A DNA stretch of 64,000 bases, from assembly GCF_014356525.2 (NCBI RefSeq), contig NC_052511.1:29463960-29527959 (forward strand). The letters are read 5' to 3'. Positions within the stretch are counted from its first letter, which is position 1, and every line of letters starts with the position of its first letter. The position numbers were made by a program, and so were the translations under genes. The notes beneath the pieces were generated by a model. The model was not told the DNA's origin. It worked only from the letters and a program-made list of their open reading frames with translations, and searched no databases. Shown piece after piece: positions 21,810-33,808 of this stretch. This stretch comes from Nilaparvata lugens. Its lineage: Eukaryota > Arthropoda > Insecta > Hemiptera > Delphacidae.

Positions 21810-22720
21810 AATCCCTTTTATTAAGTTATATTGTGTGTGCTTCTAAATTCTAAATTCCAAATTAACTTTCCAAATTCATAGCATGGCACATCATACATTC
21901 CAATTAGAACAGAGCACAGAGATTTTCTTTGGTTAGGAGTTTGTTGATAATTCTTCTTTCAAATTCAAATTCTATTGCCATAAAAAATCACATTGAAAAC
22001 TTTCTTGATAGACAACAAGATTACAAAAAAAAAAGTCAAACATATAACCACATTTATTTATAGCATGGCCAGAAAAAGGCAAACCTTAGCCGTGAGCTCA
22101 TTCAATATAACTTTTTTTTGTTAATATTTTGTGAATAAGAAGTACGAGTTGATGAGAGATGTGAGTAATTCCTTATATTTGATCCAAATGGTTATTCATA
22201 TTGTAGTAGTCGGGATCACTGCAATCAAAAGTTTTTTATTCTGTAGCTAATAAATTTCATACATATTTTTGAATTGAATTGAATTACTAAAACGTATTGA
22301 TTCATTGATTGTCCATAGTGAAAGTGATTGAACTACTCAAAATTAATGGCTTACTGGTCCCTCATAGAATTTATAGTATACCTGGTGATTGAGCCTGTCG
22401 TTTTTCAGCGTTGACTATCTATATAATAACAGAGAGTAGGGCTGTGTTTGTTCGCATCAAAACATGTCAACTTGTGGATTGCATACCGAAAAACCAGTAA
22501 TGATAAGGATCTCCAAATTTTGCACATAGATTCTAAAAATATCAAAATCGTGCACCTCCAAGCCCAAATTTCAATTTTTTTCCTAGATTTTTTAGAATTA
22601 ATGTTCAAATTCCATTTATGTGACATGAAATTGAATACAGAATAGCCTACATTGTTGTAAAATGTGTTAGTTTATAAGTAAGGAAGTTATAATGTTAGTA
22701 AAAGGCATCATATTTTGAAT
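21810..22720. other. No recognisable gene
   Basis: AT-rich; short open frames on both strands at 22405-22645 overlap each other and lack domain signatures. Confidence 0.5.
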
Positions 22721-22721
22721 G

Positions 22722-22794
22722 CAGCCATGGTCTAGCGGTAGAGTACCCAGTTACAGAGCAAGTGTTCCTCGGTTTGAATCCCGATTTTTCTGTT
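22722..22794 (+). tRNA. tRNA-like sequence (pseudogene or tRNA-derived SINE head)
   Basis: An A-box-like TGGTCTAGCGGTAGAG and a B-box-like GGTTTGAATCC are spaced as in a tRNA. The acceptor and anticodon stems pair poorly, and the T arm only folds with an 8-nt loop, so a functional tRNA is unlikely. A tRNA-derived SINE remnant or pseudogene is more likely. A T-run follows, as expected for a Pol III terminator. Confidence 0.35.
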
Positions 22795-23210
22795 TTTTTT
22801 GTACTCAATTTTTTCCCTAGAAACGTATTATTATACATTATTTTTTGAAAGAAGTTGTTTTCATAAAGATTGATATTAGATTTCATCAATTAATTATTCT
22901 ATGTAAAATTTTGCAACCAGTACAAATAAAATAAACATGGGTTTCATGCTGTGTCATTGGAATTCATAAGAAATGCATGAATAGATAGATAATAATAAAA
23001 TTAGTACCGTAATAATTGATATTCTTCAGTTATAATGTCGGCCTACTATTAGACACAAATTAGGAGTGAAACGAATGTGTAGGTATTTTGTTTGGAATTG
23101 GGGAAGAAAAAGGCTGCCTGATTCAAATTGAGGAGGATCTAATCGATACTGTACTAAAATTGATGTATTGAAGAAAAATCAATATGATACTATGAGTTTC
23201 AGTTACCGTA

Positions 23211-23420
23211 TCTATACTAATAATAAAGAAGAGAACTGGCTCATACACGTACGGAATAGGAAAAATTATGTTTGATGCATCATCACGTCTGAACTACTCA
23301 ACTAACTAACTTGAAATTTTGCATTATAGTTTCTTGATTAACCAAGGATTGTTATAGGCCAATTTTCAATTTTTCAAATTTCATTACGGCAAGTTTTCAA
23401 TTTGTCATGCTTCCAGTTGT
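23211..23420 (+). mobile_element. Helitron-like short repeat, 5' part
   Basis: Starts TCTATACTAATAATAAAG and continues with ACTGGCTCATACACGTACGG, a TTTGATGCATCATCACG block and TTGAAATTTTGC. It matches the complete copy at 24808-25039 but lacks that copy's CTAGT end. Confidence 0.5.
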
Positions 23421-23589
23421 ATACAACATTTCTTTTGAAAGGGAGATTAGATGAAAGGTATGATTGAGATCCTATTTGATAACTGATTTAAATAAAATAT
23501 ATTACTGACATAATAAAAATAACTGATTTTCTGTCCCATAAAAATTTTGGTCAGCCATCTTGTAACCGCCATTTTAAATTCAACTTCAT

Positions 23590-24685
23590 TTTTACTTTCC
23601 ATGCCCTATTACCATAGGTAAGGAAAGTATTGCTTTCCATAAAAATTAAGGTACCCTAATTTCAAGTTTTCTATACGTTTCAAGGTCCCCTGAGTCCAAA
23701 AACATGATTTTTGGGTGTTGGTCTATGTGTGTGTGAATGTGTGTGTATGTCTGTGAACACGATAACTCCATTCCTAATCAACCGATTGACTTGAAATTTT
23801 AAACTTAAGGTCCTTATACCATGAGGATCCGACAATAAGAAATTCAATAAAATTGAATTCAAAATGGCAGAAAATTACTAAAAAACCATGTTTTTCACGG
23901 TTTTCTCGAAAACGGCTCTAACGATTTTCTTCAAATTTATACCATGGATAGCTATTTATAAGCCCTATCAACTGGCATGAGTCTCATTTCTGGAAAAATT
24001 GCAGGAGCTCCGTAATATTCTAGAGAAAAATGGCGGATAATTACTGAAAAACCATGTTATTCACGGTTTTCTCGAAAACGGCTCCAACGATTTTCTTCAA
24101 ATTCATACCATAAATAGCTATTTATAAGCCCTATCAACTGACATAAGGCTCATTCTTGGGAAAATTGCAGGAGCTCCGTAATATTATTGAGAAAAATGGC
24201 GGATAATTACTAAAAAACCATGTTTTTCACGATTTTCTCAAAAATGACTAAACCGATTTTTTTCAAATTCATACCCTGTATAGTTATTTATCAGCTCTAT
24301 CAACTGGTATGAGTCTTCTTTCTGGGAAACTAATGGGCGGTCCACCCCATCCTTGAGAAATGGACTTTGTAACCTCGTTCTCGTGCATGAGGTAGGTAGG
24401 TACAGCAGTTCATAAAAAGAACACATAGTCGAGATATTTCATCTGTAGAACAGCTGTTTTGACGACTTTTAAAAAAAATTATCGAATTTCACAATTTACA
24501 CAAGGGAAAAATACTCTGAAAACAAATATATACACACATATATCGAAGTCTGTTCATAGTTTCAAATATGTTGCCGCTAATCGTCATTATGTTATTCCCC
24601 TAAATTATTCTCGTTTGAGAATGGGGTTCACAGTTCAATGAGCAAGGAAAGTTGTGCGAGTGTACCACACCAGATTTTTTTAAAT
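23590..24685 (+). repeat. Planthopper-type interspersed element with three 166-bp tandem units
   Basis: Starts with an ACTTTCC-type block and a TGTGTG microsatellite region (23725-23755), and ends with GTGTACCACACCAGATTTTT. Inside, units starting at 23861, 24027 and 24193 repeat every 166 bp (AAAATGGCRG, TTTTCTCGAAAACGGCTC, TATTTATAAGCCCTATCAACTG). No protein is encoded. It is the sense relative of 12420-12785. Confidence 0.75.
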
Positions 24686-24807
24686 TGGAAGGTAGTCATA
24701 TAATACATGATTCCGATACAGAATTTCGAGAGAAAATGAAACCGCACATCGATTTCTCAAACCGTTCAGAAGTTATTCTCATTCAAAGATATTGATAAAT
24801 AATCCAT

Positions 24808-25039
24808 CTATACTATAATAATGAAAAGAGCTGGCTTATACACGTGACGGGATAGGAATATTATGTTTGACGCATCATGACGTCTGAACTAATTGACTGA
24901 ATGACTTGAAATTTTGCATAAAGATTCTTTATTAACCGAGGATGGTTATACGCCTATTTTCAATTTTCCAATACAAGTCAAGTTTTCAGTTTGTAAAGTT
25001 TTAGAATCGACCCTTGCAGAGCATGGGTTACCTGCTAGT
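24808..25039 (+). mobile_element. Helitron-like nonautonomous element, complete copy
   Basis: Begins TCTATACTATAAT and ends GGTTACCTGCTAGT, fitting the TC...CTAGT termini of insect Helitrons. Total length is about 232 bp with no coding capacity. The internal order of blocks (GGCTTATACACGT, TTTGACGCATCATGACG, AACCGAGGATGGTTATA) matches 23211-23420 and 26347-26572. A 3' subterminal hairpin was not convincing, so the class assignment is tentative. Confidence 0.55.
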
Positions 25040-25061
25040 TAATAATAAAGCTTTATTTACA

Positions 25062-25972
25062 ACTAGCCTACCCGGCGAACTTCGTACCACCAAAAGTTCA
25101 ATGTATCTCAAGTCACACTTGAATTCATTTATTTGGTGAATCATGAAATTCATCTGACAATCAATATATTTATTTACATCTCAATACGGACTTCCTGTTT
25201 GTTAGTCATGCAGCATTCATTATTCCGAAAACATATTCTAATCAATCAATTGGTAGTAATATCTATCAGTAAAGTGTTGAATTAATAAAAAATGAAAATA
25301 GATAGGTTAAATCAGTGTTTCAGAAATAAATTCAATGTTTTCATAGTTGTTGATTGTCAATAGATGGTCCAGGAAATATGCGATGTACGATGAATCACAC
25401 AGAATTACATATTCTTTCCATCTTCCATTTTAGGATGAATATAAGCTAAGCTAAATTCAAATTAATGGATGCAATATGAACAACTCTCATTCATGGTGTA
25501 AATTTTTTTTCCAACATTTTCCAATTTTCCAATGATAGGGGAGTGATAATTATTAAATTTGTATAGGTCTTCTAAGGAACGATTATCTACATCAGCTGGT
25601 ACCAATCAACTACACTAATTTCAACTCCAAACTACCGTTTTAATACCAGTACAAAATTTATCACAGGGTGATGTGTTTATTATACAGCTGGTAACTTCAG
25701 ATGCTCAATCATATTATCACAATATGATCTTGAATCATGATCATCTTTCCGTTTTTCGGTAGCCGCTCTGTCGACAATTTCGAAAACATAGGTCTGTAAA
25801 ATGGATTAATGAATAATTATTATTATCCCCCCTATTGAAATTTCTCTTCAGAAACAATCCCCAATATTCACACAACATATTCCCAAAGTTTCATGCCCTT
25901 ATGTCAAGTAGTTTTCAAGTCTATAGGGGACAAACAAACACACAAACAGACATTCATTTTTATGTATAGATT
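25062..25972 (+). repeat. Interspersed repeat, LINE-tail-like
   Basis: Starts CTAGCCTACCCGGCGAACTT and ends with CAAGTAGTTTTCAAGTCTAT, then AGGGGACAAACAAAC and an ATGTATAGATT end, a pattern widespread in insect interspersed repeats. No open frame of note. Confidence 0.5.
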
Positions 25973-26136
25973 TACATTCGGCTCTGATATGATAAACCAT
26001 ATGTTTTCGTTGTCATTGATTCATTCATAAATATCAAATGTTGTTGATCCGTTACTAGTAGAAAGTCATGTTCAATTTTATTTGATTAAAGCTCTACAAA
26101 TGAAGAGTTTACTTATTTCAATTTAATCAAATAAAA

Positions 26137-26346
26137 ATGCCGACAAAGAAAAAGACAAAAACGATTGAAAACCGTAACTACAAAGAAGATAAGATGGAAT
26201 CACATATTGACAAGTTTCTCAAGCCAAAGGAATTATCTATCGACCCAGATTCGCCTACGGCAGAGAGAGAGTGGAAACATTGGAAAAAGACGTTCGAAAA
26301 TTTCTTAGAAGGAACGACAACCAAAGACAAAATGAAAATATTGGTA
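26137..26346 (+). pseudogene. Gypsy gag N-terminal fragment
   Basis: The peptide KFLKPKELSIDPDSPTAERE followed by WKHWKKTFENFLEGTT is the conserved N-terminus of gag in invertebrate Gypsy elements of the K02A2.6-like type. About 70 codons remain before the reading frame runs into a Helitron-like repeat at 26347. No capsid or nucleocapsid follows. Confidence 0.65.
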
Positions 26347-26572
26347 AAGAGGTGGCTTATACACATACGGGATAGTAAAATTATGTTTGACGCATCATCA
26401 CGTCTAAGCTACTGGACTGAAACTAATTTGTAATTTGGCATGTAGATTCTTATTAACAAAGGATGGTTATATGCCTATTTTTAAAACTTCAAAATTTCAT
26501 TACGTCAAGTTTTCAGTTTGTCAAGTTTTAAAATAGTTCCTTGCGGAGCACGGAGCACGGGTTTCTGCTAGT
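26347..26572 (+). mobile_element. Helitron-like element, 5'-truncated, abutting gag fragment
   Basis: GGTGGCTTATACACATACGG to GGGTTTCTGCTAGT matches the 24808-25039 copy except for its first bases. The GGAGCACGGAGCACGGG end contains a short duplication. Confidence 0.55.
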
Positions 26573-27096
26573 ATGTTTATATAGGGGCAGTGTTTCATTC
26601 AACTTCATCTCAGACGTTCATCACTAAAATATTACAGTACTCAATTTGCTGCTTTAATAGATATTGCAACTCCCAATAATTATTTATCCTTGTTCTCATA
26701 CTTCACCGTTAAATCTTATTTAAAACTCATCTAAGATAATCTCTAGCACTTTCTCAATCTTCTCTACTTTTTATTTTTTCCACTTCTAATCTTCCTCATT
26801 TCTATAGTTGTTATGATAACTAGAATAGTGTTGTTATTTTTATGTTATTATTATAACTGTTGGGATTGTTGCGATGATGATAATTATTCTTCTTAATCCT
26901 TCTTCGTCTTCTTCTTCTTTTCTTGATTAATTCCATCACAATATGATATGCAATCTCTTATTCTTTAGTTTAGTTTCAAAAGTTCTTCTCAATTAATTGT
27001 GCACTCATATTGCGGACATCCCTGCATTTGAATCTGCCAGTCCTCTTCCTAGCACATCACAACTTTGTAAGAGGTACGGCTCAACATGCTCCTTAT

Positions 27097-27984
27097 GGGT
27101 AAAACCTATCTCAATGGTGGCATGGGACGGTCAAGCGAGAACAATACAACTGCGAGACCCTTTGGCAGGTAGATTTAGCACATTTTCGACCCTTGTGCAA
27201 TGGAGTGTATAGTTGAGTGACGCTATTCCACACTTGGACTTTTACTCGGGGATTCCCATTCCCGTGTTCTGTACAGGTCCATCAAAGTTATTTCCAACTA
27301 TTAGACAGTCTATACTCTGTAGCTTTTGGTGTAACATGGAGTTCCTGCAGAGCTTATCAGGATGCAACAAAGATCTAAACCGTGAAGGCATATACCAATT
27401 TTTATTGATGTACAATCGAATTGTGAATCAAATGATATTATGCTTAACCTCTGGTAAAAACCAAACCCTGCAATTAGATGGTGTGTTTCACACAATAAAT
27501 GATTTTAGTATATAACGATTTTATAACTCATAGCAGGTTATCAGAGATGTACATATTATTTCAAAACAGAATTTTCAAGTCATTCTAATTAAATTTAGAA
27601 AAATAGTTGAATTTCATCATCATGGAACACAATTTTGAGCCTATTCTAATATTGTCAAAAAACTAGTTTCCTTTAACACAATTTTGAGCATATTCTAATA
27701 TTATCAAAGAACTAATTCCGTTGTGCTGATTGATATTTTTTAAAGGATACATATTATGTCAAGTTGTAAGTTGTGGACCAGAGTGGTGGATTTTGGAGTA
27801 GGTTTTGAAAATGTATTATATGTTGCTGAACTTATCTGGATGGGGGCATATAGAGATCTATTGTTTAATATTGGTTGAACATTGACATGGGTTGACAATT
27901 ATTGTGTCCCATTCCACCAGCGTTGAAGGAGGGGTATTGTTCTCTCTTGACCGTTCCATGTCCCCATCCAGTTAGGTTTTACCC
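27097..27984. repeat. Inverted pair of about 50-bp repeats
   Basis: 27097-27150 (GGGTAAAACCTA..., GACGGTCAAG, GAGAACAATAC) matches the complement of 27932-27984. The 780 bp between them contain a short unassigned frame (27213-27515). It could be the ends of an old insertion; no target duplication was recognised. Flanks 26573-27096 and 27985-28530 show no gene. Confidence 0.55.
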
Positions 27985-28531
27985 CTCCTTATTTTATTGA
28001 TTGTTTTCTTCTTTATCCTTTTAACAATAATTATTCTTTTTCAACAATGATTTAAAATTAATAATAATTGCTAATGAATTATGATATTTTTCTATCTTAT
28101 AAATATATTATTGTTTTAGACATTATTTTTCATACTTGTTCAATGAAATATTCAAGCTATTGTTGTAACAATAATTTTCTAGATCAATAAAAATAGTGTA
28201 ATCAAACTAATGTAGAAGTCCATGTTTTGTTTACTAATCGATCCATCAGTTATTTCATTACAACTTCATGTCTAAACAAAGCAAAAATGGTTCCAGGTCA
28301 TATTCTCCACCTCCAAGTGAAGTACCATGCAACATCCAGTACAGTGATGAAAACTCTGTTCGGTGAGTGAATGCCAAGAAGAAGGTTTAAAATTTCCAAT
28401 TGATTATGGTTTGGCCCACATAAGCTTCAGGCTTTCGAGTGGGTACTGAGGAGGATGAGTGGATCTACATCCATGGACCAATAGATGGGTTCCAAACAAC
28501 CAGCTCTACATCTTTTTCAAATTCATTGCCG

Positions 28532-30998
28532 TAGAATGGGGTAACTTGGGACACCAGTCTAACTTGGAACACTTTGAGGTACTTTTAGGTTAAGGCTGGT
28601 GGCCGCACTGCTATCAGAGCAACAGCGTATTTGAGCAACTAGTGTGTCTCTAACTGTTCTGACAAAGCTTAATAAGTGGATTGGAGAGGAAATAACAAAG
28701 GTAAGCCCATTTATTAATAATTTTATTAGTTTATGAAAATGTCTGGAAAAATTAAGCCTATATTTCTTCAAATGAAACATTATGTTCTACTAGAATGGGG
28801 TTATCCAATTTAGATGCATTCTTAACCTATAATATCTTGAATGGAAACACATTGTTTTGAACTTGATATTACCATTTTAAATTAATTTTTTTTTGAAAGA
28901 CTAAATTTTGGAATTTTTTGGTTAACTTGGAACAAGTGCTCCAAGTAACCCTGATTTGAAGATTAATTTTATTGAAGACATAACCTATCAAAGAATTTAT
29001 GTTACTTGTTACTGAATGATTGTTGTTACATACCTAACTTCTTGTACATATTTAACTTAAAAGTAAATTCTTTTTTTTTGTTTCTTTCCTTGTAGGTAGG
29101 CCTAACCTAGCTGTCATCTGTAATGGCCGACAAGAAGACTGGAGTTCCAGGTGCCCGGACTTATGCTAATTGGAGTGATAGAAGTCTGAATGATGCCCTT
29201 CAAGCTATCAGGGAAGGAAAAAATGACAATTAACTCACCAGCAAAACAATATGGTATTGCTAAATCAACTTTAAGCTGTAAGCTCAGGAACACAAATCCT
29301 TGTAAGTATGGTCGACCAACTGCATTTTGTAATGGAGATGAAACAAGATTGGTGCAGTACATTATTATGTGTAGTGAATGGGGATCACCAGTAACCACAT
29401 TTGATATTCACTGCATTGTCAAAAATTATTTAGATGAGCAAGGGTTAACTTGTAAACAGTTCAAAAACAACTTTCCAGGTCCAGATATGATCCAAAGTTT
29501 TATGGAATGTCACAAAAATGATTTGTCACAAAGATTATGTGAAAATATTAAACGAGCTCGTGCTGCTATCAATTCTAAAATAATACAGGACTTCTTTGAT
29601 GAGCTTGAAAAAACGGTTGAAGGTGTGGAACCAGATCTGATTTTGAATTATTATGAAACTAATGTTACTGATGACCCTGGATGAAAACAAGTTGTAGCTA
29701 GAAAAGGAAGTGAACATGTTCATAGGATCACAGACTCTTCAAAGAATAGCATTTCTGTAATGTTTGCTGGGACAGCTGCTGGTACTCTATTAGATCCTCA
29801 CACATGTTACAAAGCAGAAAGTCTCTATGACACATGGACAGAAGGTGGAAAAAACACCTGGCGCTTCAACCGCTCCCAATCAGGATGGTTTTATGTGACA
29901 ATCTTCCAAGACTGGTTTTTCAATATGGTATTGAAGCATTTTAAAAAGTATCCTAGAGGCTGAAAAAGTATTAATAGGAGACAATTTGTGCAGTCATCTT
30001 TCAGTTAAAGTAACAGAAGCATGTAAAGAAAATAATATTGCATTTGCTTTTCTACCAGCAAATAGTACCCACGTTTGCCAACCATTAGATGTGTCATGTT
30101 TTGGTCCTTTTAAAAAAGCCTGGAGAAAAACTCTTGATGAATGGAAGAGCAAAAATCGAGGAGTGATAAGTAAACCTTATTTTCCATGTTTACTGTTGAA
30201 AACACTGGAAAGCTTGAATGAAAAAATAGTTCAAAATCAGAAAAGTGAATTCAAAGCATGTGGCATTTATCCTATAGATTGAAGCCAAGTTCTAAAAAAT
30301 GTTCCAGCTCTTCCTGATCCAGCAGCTGAGATCGAAGAGGAAAAGGAAGCTGATCACCAGTGGAAACAGAGTTTTGAATTATTCCTGGCAGAGAGCAGAA
30401 AAAACAGAAAACTGGTGCTCCTAGACATTGAAAGAAAAGACTGGCTGTACCACCAGGAAGAAGTATTTCTGTTGCAGATCTTGATACTAGCAATGAGCTC
30501 CAAGTGGAACACACTACAAGGAAAACAGCAGAAGCAGCTATTAAGGAAGTGCTCCCTTTGCTTTCTGATGAGTCTGATCCTGACAATCCTGATGTGGTAG
30601 AACAACATTCTGTCCATGACAACGACTATTCACTGTCTGATCATGAAGTTGCAGGCCCATCTCAAAAAAGCCAAAGAAAAAAGATTTAACAAATTTAACA
30701 GCTCAGGATTTTGTTCTAGTGTATTTAATTTATAATGAAGGCACAAAAAAGAAAAGCCTAAAAGTTTTGTAGCACAAGTTATATTGATTGAGAAGTCAGG
30801 TATGGTGTTCCTTAATTTTATGAAAAAATCCACCAAAAAAGAGAATGTTTATGTTTTTCCTAATATTAAAGATGAAGGTTGGGTTGAAATGGATCAAATC
30901 AAAGAAATATTGATCCTTGTTTGTTCAGCGGGGAAGATATTGTTTTCCGATAGAGACTGCTGATATTTGAGATGGCTGTTCCAAGTTACCCCATTCTA
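28532..30998 (+). mobile_element. pogo-type DNA transposon with TIRs and TA target duplication
   Basis: The terminal inverted repeats GAATGGGGTAACTTGG (28534-28549) and CCAAGTTACCCCATTC (30981-30996) are perfect complements, flanked by TA on both sides (28532-28533, 30997-30998), as expected for Tc1/mariner-superfamily insertion. TAACTTGGAAC-like motifs recur at 28560 and 28922 and, inverted, at 30979; these could be transposase binding sites. The element is 2,463 bp and encodes a broken pogo/Tigger-like transposase. The TIR-to-TIR structure is complete although the gene is dead. Confidence 0.85.
29123..30690 (+). pseudogene. pogo/Tigger-like transposase, copy 1 (inactive)
   Basis: From ATG at 29123: WSDRSLNDALQAIREGK and INSPAKQYGIAKSTLSCKLR form a pipsqueak/CENP-B-type HTH for TIR binding. 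A DDE_1 domain follows: LILNYYETNVTDDPG, FKKYPRG, GDNLCSHLS, AFAFLPANSTHVCQPLDVS. Four defects are visible: an extra A near 29220 breaks the HTH frame; TGA follows TDDPG at 29682; a shift at about 29960 precedes GDN; and TGA at 30280 follows IYPID. The first catalytic Asp, normally in an N-x-DET context, is Tyr (NYYET). The C-terminal Glu/Ser-rich tail runs to about 30690. The enzyme cannot be active. 29573-30690 is also present in the tandem copy at 32065. Confidence 0.85.
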
Positions 30999-31267
30999 TG
31001 GTACTATTACTTGTGCTACATTAGATCATATGTTTGTATAATATTTATCATAGTGAATGATGTATAGTACCATATTAAGTTTATCAAGAAATCTACATAG
31101 TATATAAGATATATCAATGTTATTGGAAGAGCCTAGTCTCTTTTTATCAACTCCTATTTAGCAACATTGCATCTACTCTCACCAGACCATTTTCGTGCCA
31201 TCGACACTAGTATGATATTTTTCAACAATGTCTTTACTCTCACAATATTGCTACAAGAAAACCTCAG

Positions 31268-31268
<1 letters not shown>

Positions 31269-31315
<47 letters not shown>
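31269..31315. repeat. (TA)n microsatellite, copy 1
   Basis: About 47 nt of alternating TA in the pogo 3' flank. The equivalent in unit 2 is about one repeat shorter. Confidence 0.95.
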
Positions 31316-31318
<3 letters not shown>

Positions 31319-31929
31319 TGAAACTTGAGTGAAAGAATTGAACATTGAAAAAAATACAAGAAATAAATAAAAAGAAAAGCAACAGATTAATTCAAGCTTG
31401 AGTTTGTGTGAAAGTATGCATGTCCATAATAGGGAATAAAGATAATGGAATAATTGCTTTTGATTCTTCTGATGGATTTGTCTGTTATTATTAATTTCAA
31501 TGAAAATTTCAAAGAACATTCCAATTCAAGTTTACTTCCTGCTATTTCAGATTCGAGTGCAGTACTCAAATTTCACCCAAAGTACAAAGGAAGTTGTGCC
31601 TGAGGAAATATTCAGATCAAAATGTATCAGTGCCGAATATCAGTGACATTGAACATCTACCTGACATCGATGTTGATATGAATAACAACTGTTGGGCTTA
31701 TTTTTTATGAATTGATTAGAGGGTACAAGTAGTGTTCAATCAGAAGAAAAGCTAGAAATCTAACAACTAGTCTAGTCCAGATAGTCTAGTCCATCTTGGC
31801 TAATGACATTCTCTTTGATGAGTTAGGTTCCAATAGCTTACTTGCTTGGCAAATGGTGTATGTCCCAGATGGCTGAATCAATTATGAACTTATAATTTTT
31901 ATTAATCTGCCTGAAAATGTACGAGGTGG

Positions 31930-32064
31930 GGCAGAGTGGACTCCCCAGTTTCAATCAGTCACTGAAGAGCACGCATGCGAGTTAGCAGAGTGGGAGAGGT
32001 TTCATGTGGTGGGGGGAAAGACGCCATTGTTAGTAGTCACCATGCCGTGGACTGGCGAGCATCT
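31930..32064 (+). pseudogene. Start of DUF4817-type transposase, cut by duplication junction
   Basis: ATG at 32042 opens MPWTGEH, the characteristic first residues of insect mariner-related transposases with a DUF4817 HTH domain. The upstream GTGGGGCAGAGTGGACTCCC could be the element's leader. The sequence is interrupted at 32064/32065 by the second duplication unit; the other copy continues at 34532. Confidence 0.45.
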
Positions 32065-33181
32065 TTCTAAAATAATACAGGACTTCTTTGATGAGCTTGA
32101 AAAAACGGTTGAAGGTGTGGAACCAGATCTGATTTTGAATTATTATGAAACTAATGTTACTGATGACCCTGGATGAAAACAAGTTGTAGCTAGAAAAGGA
32201 AGTGAACATGTTCATAGGATCACAGACTCTTCAAAGAATAGCATTTCTGTAATGTTTGCTGGGACAGCTGCTGGTACTCTATTAGATCCTCACACATGTT
32301 ACAAAGCAGAAAGTCTCTATGACACATGGACAGAAGGTGGAAAAAACACCTGGCGCTTCAACCGCTCCCAATCAGGATGGTTTTATGTGACAATCTTCCA
32401 AGACTGGTTTTTCAATATGGTATTGAAGCATTTTAAAAAGTATCCTAGAGGCTGAAAAAGTATTAATAGGAGACAATTTGTGCAGTCATCTTTCAGTTAA
32501 AGTAACAGAAGCATGTAAAGAAAATAATATTGCATTTGCTTTTCTACCAGCAAATAGTACCCACGTTTGCCAACCATTAGATGTGTCATGTTTTGGTCCT
32601 TTTAAAAAAGCCTGGAGAAAAACTCTTGATGAATGGAAGAGCAAAATTCGAGGAGTGATAAGTAAACCTTATTTTCCATGTTTACTGTTGAAAACACTGG
32701 AAAGCTTGAATGAAAAAATAGTTCAAAATCTGAAAAGTGAATTCAAAGCATGTGGAATTTATCCTATAGATCGAAGCCAAGTTCTAAAAAATGTTCCAGC
32801 TCTTCCTGATCCAGCAGCTGAGATCGAAGAGGAAAAGGAAGCTGATCACCAGTGGAAACAGAGTTTTGAATTATTCCTGGCAGAGAGCAGAAAAAACAGA
32901 AAACTGGTGCTCCTAGACAATGAAAGAAAAGACTGGCTGTACCACCAGGAAGAAGTATTTCTGTTGCAGATCTTGATACTAGCAATGAGCTCCAAGTGGA
33001 ACACACTACAAGGAAAACAGCAAAAGCAGCTATTAAGGAAGTGCTCCCTTTGCTTTCTGATGAGTCTGATCCTGACAATCCTGATGTGGTAGAACAACAT
33101 TCTGTCCATGACAACGACTATTCACTGTCTGATCATGAAGTTGCAGGCCCATCTCAAAAAAGCCAAAGAAAAAAGATTTAA
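32065..33181 (+). pseudogene. pogo/Tigger-like transposase, copy 2, N-terminus absent
   Basis: Begins inside the region before the DDE domain (KIIQDFFDELEKTVEG) and therefore lacks the HTH. It keeps the Tyr in place of the first catalytic Asp, the TGA after TDDPG and the shift before GDN. It has Arg where copy 1 has a stop after IYPID, so 32478-33092 runs open for 204 residues. The final Glu/Ser-rich tail ends at 33181. Its 3' TIR is at 33473-33488. Confidence 0.85.
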
Positions 33182-33759
33182 CAAATTTAACAGCTCAGGA
33201 TTTTGTTCTAGTGTATTTAATTTATAATGAAGGCACAAAAAAGAAAAGCCTAAAAGTTTTGTAGCACAAGTTATATTGATTGAGAAGTCAGGTATGGTGT
33301 TCCTTAATTTTATGAAAAAATCCACCAAAAAAGAGAATGTTTATGTTTTTCCTAATATTAAAGATGAAGGTTGGGTTGAAATGGATCAAATCAAAGAAAT
33401 ATTGATCCTTGTTTGTTCAGCGGGGAAGATATTGTTTTCCGATAGAGACTGCTGATATTTGAGATGGCTGTTCCAAGTTACCCCATTCTATGGTACTATT
33501 ACTTGTGCTACATTAGATCATATGTTTGTATAATATTTATCATAGTGAATGATGTATAGTACCATATTAAGTTTATCAAGAAATCTACATAGTATATAAG
33601 ATATATCAATGTTATTGGAAGAGCCTAGTCTCTTTTTATCAACTCCTATTTAGCAACATTGCATCTACTCTCACCAGACCATTTTCGTGCCATCGACACT
33701 AGTATGATATTTTTCAACAATGTCTTTACTCTCACAATATTGCTACAAGAAAACCTCAG

Positions 33760-33760
<1 letters not shown>

Positions 33761-33805
<45 letters not shown>
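33761..33805. repeat. (TA)n microsatellite, copy 2
   Basis: Counterpart of 31269-31315, about 2 bp shorter. Confidence 0.95.

Positions 33806-33808
<3 letters not shown>

Larger units (their letters stand above)
29573..32064 (+). repeat. Tandem duplication unit 1 (2,492 bp)
   Basis: Covers most of the transposase gene, the 3' TIR and 1,066 bp of 3' flank. It repeats immediately at 32065-34554. The left breakpoint falls inside the transposase ORF, so this is not a second insertion. The shared dinucleotide TT at the junction is minimal microhomology. Confidence 0.9.

Noticed and set aside
27213..27515. 100-codon frame as a gene
   Set aside because: Lies between inverted repeats with no recognisable motif and an overlapping antisense frame; likely chance.
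30272..30622. 116-codon Ser-rich minus-strand frame, repeated at 32764
   Set aside because: It is the antisense shadow of the pogo transposase C-terminal tail and is repeated only because of the tandem duplication.
31268..31519. Minus-strand frame with a long Ile-Tyr run
   Set aside because: The run is translated (TA)n microsatellite; the frame is antisense to flanking non-coding DNA.
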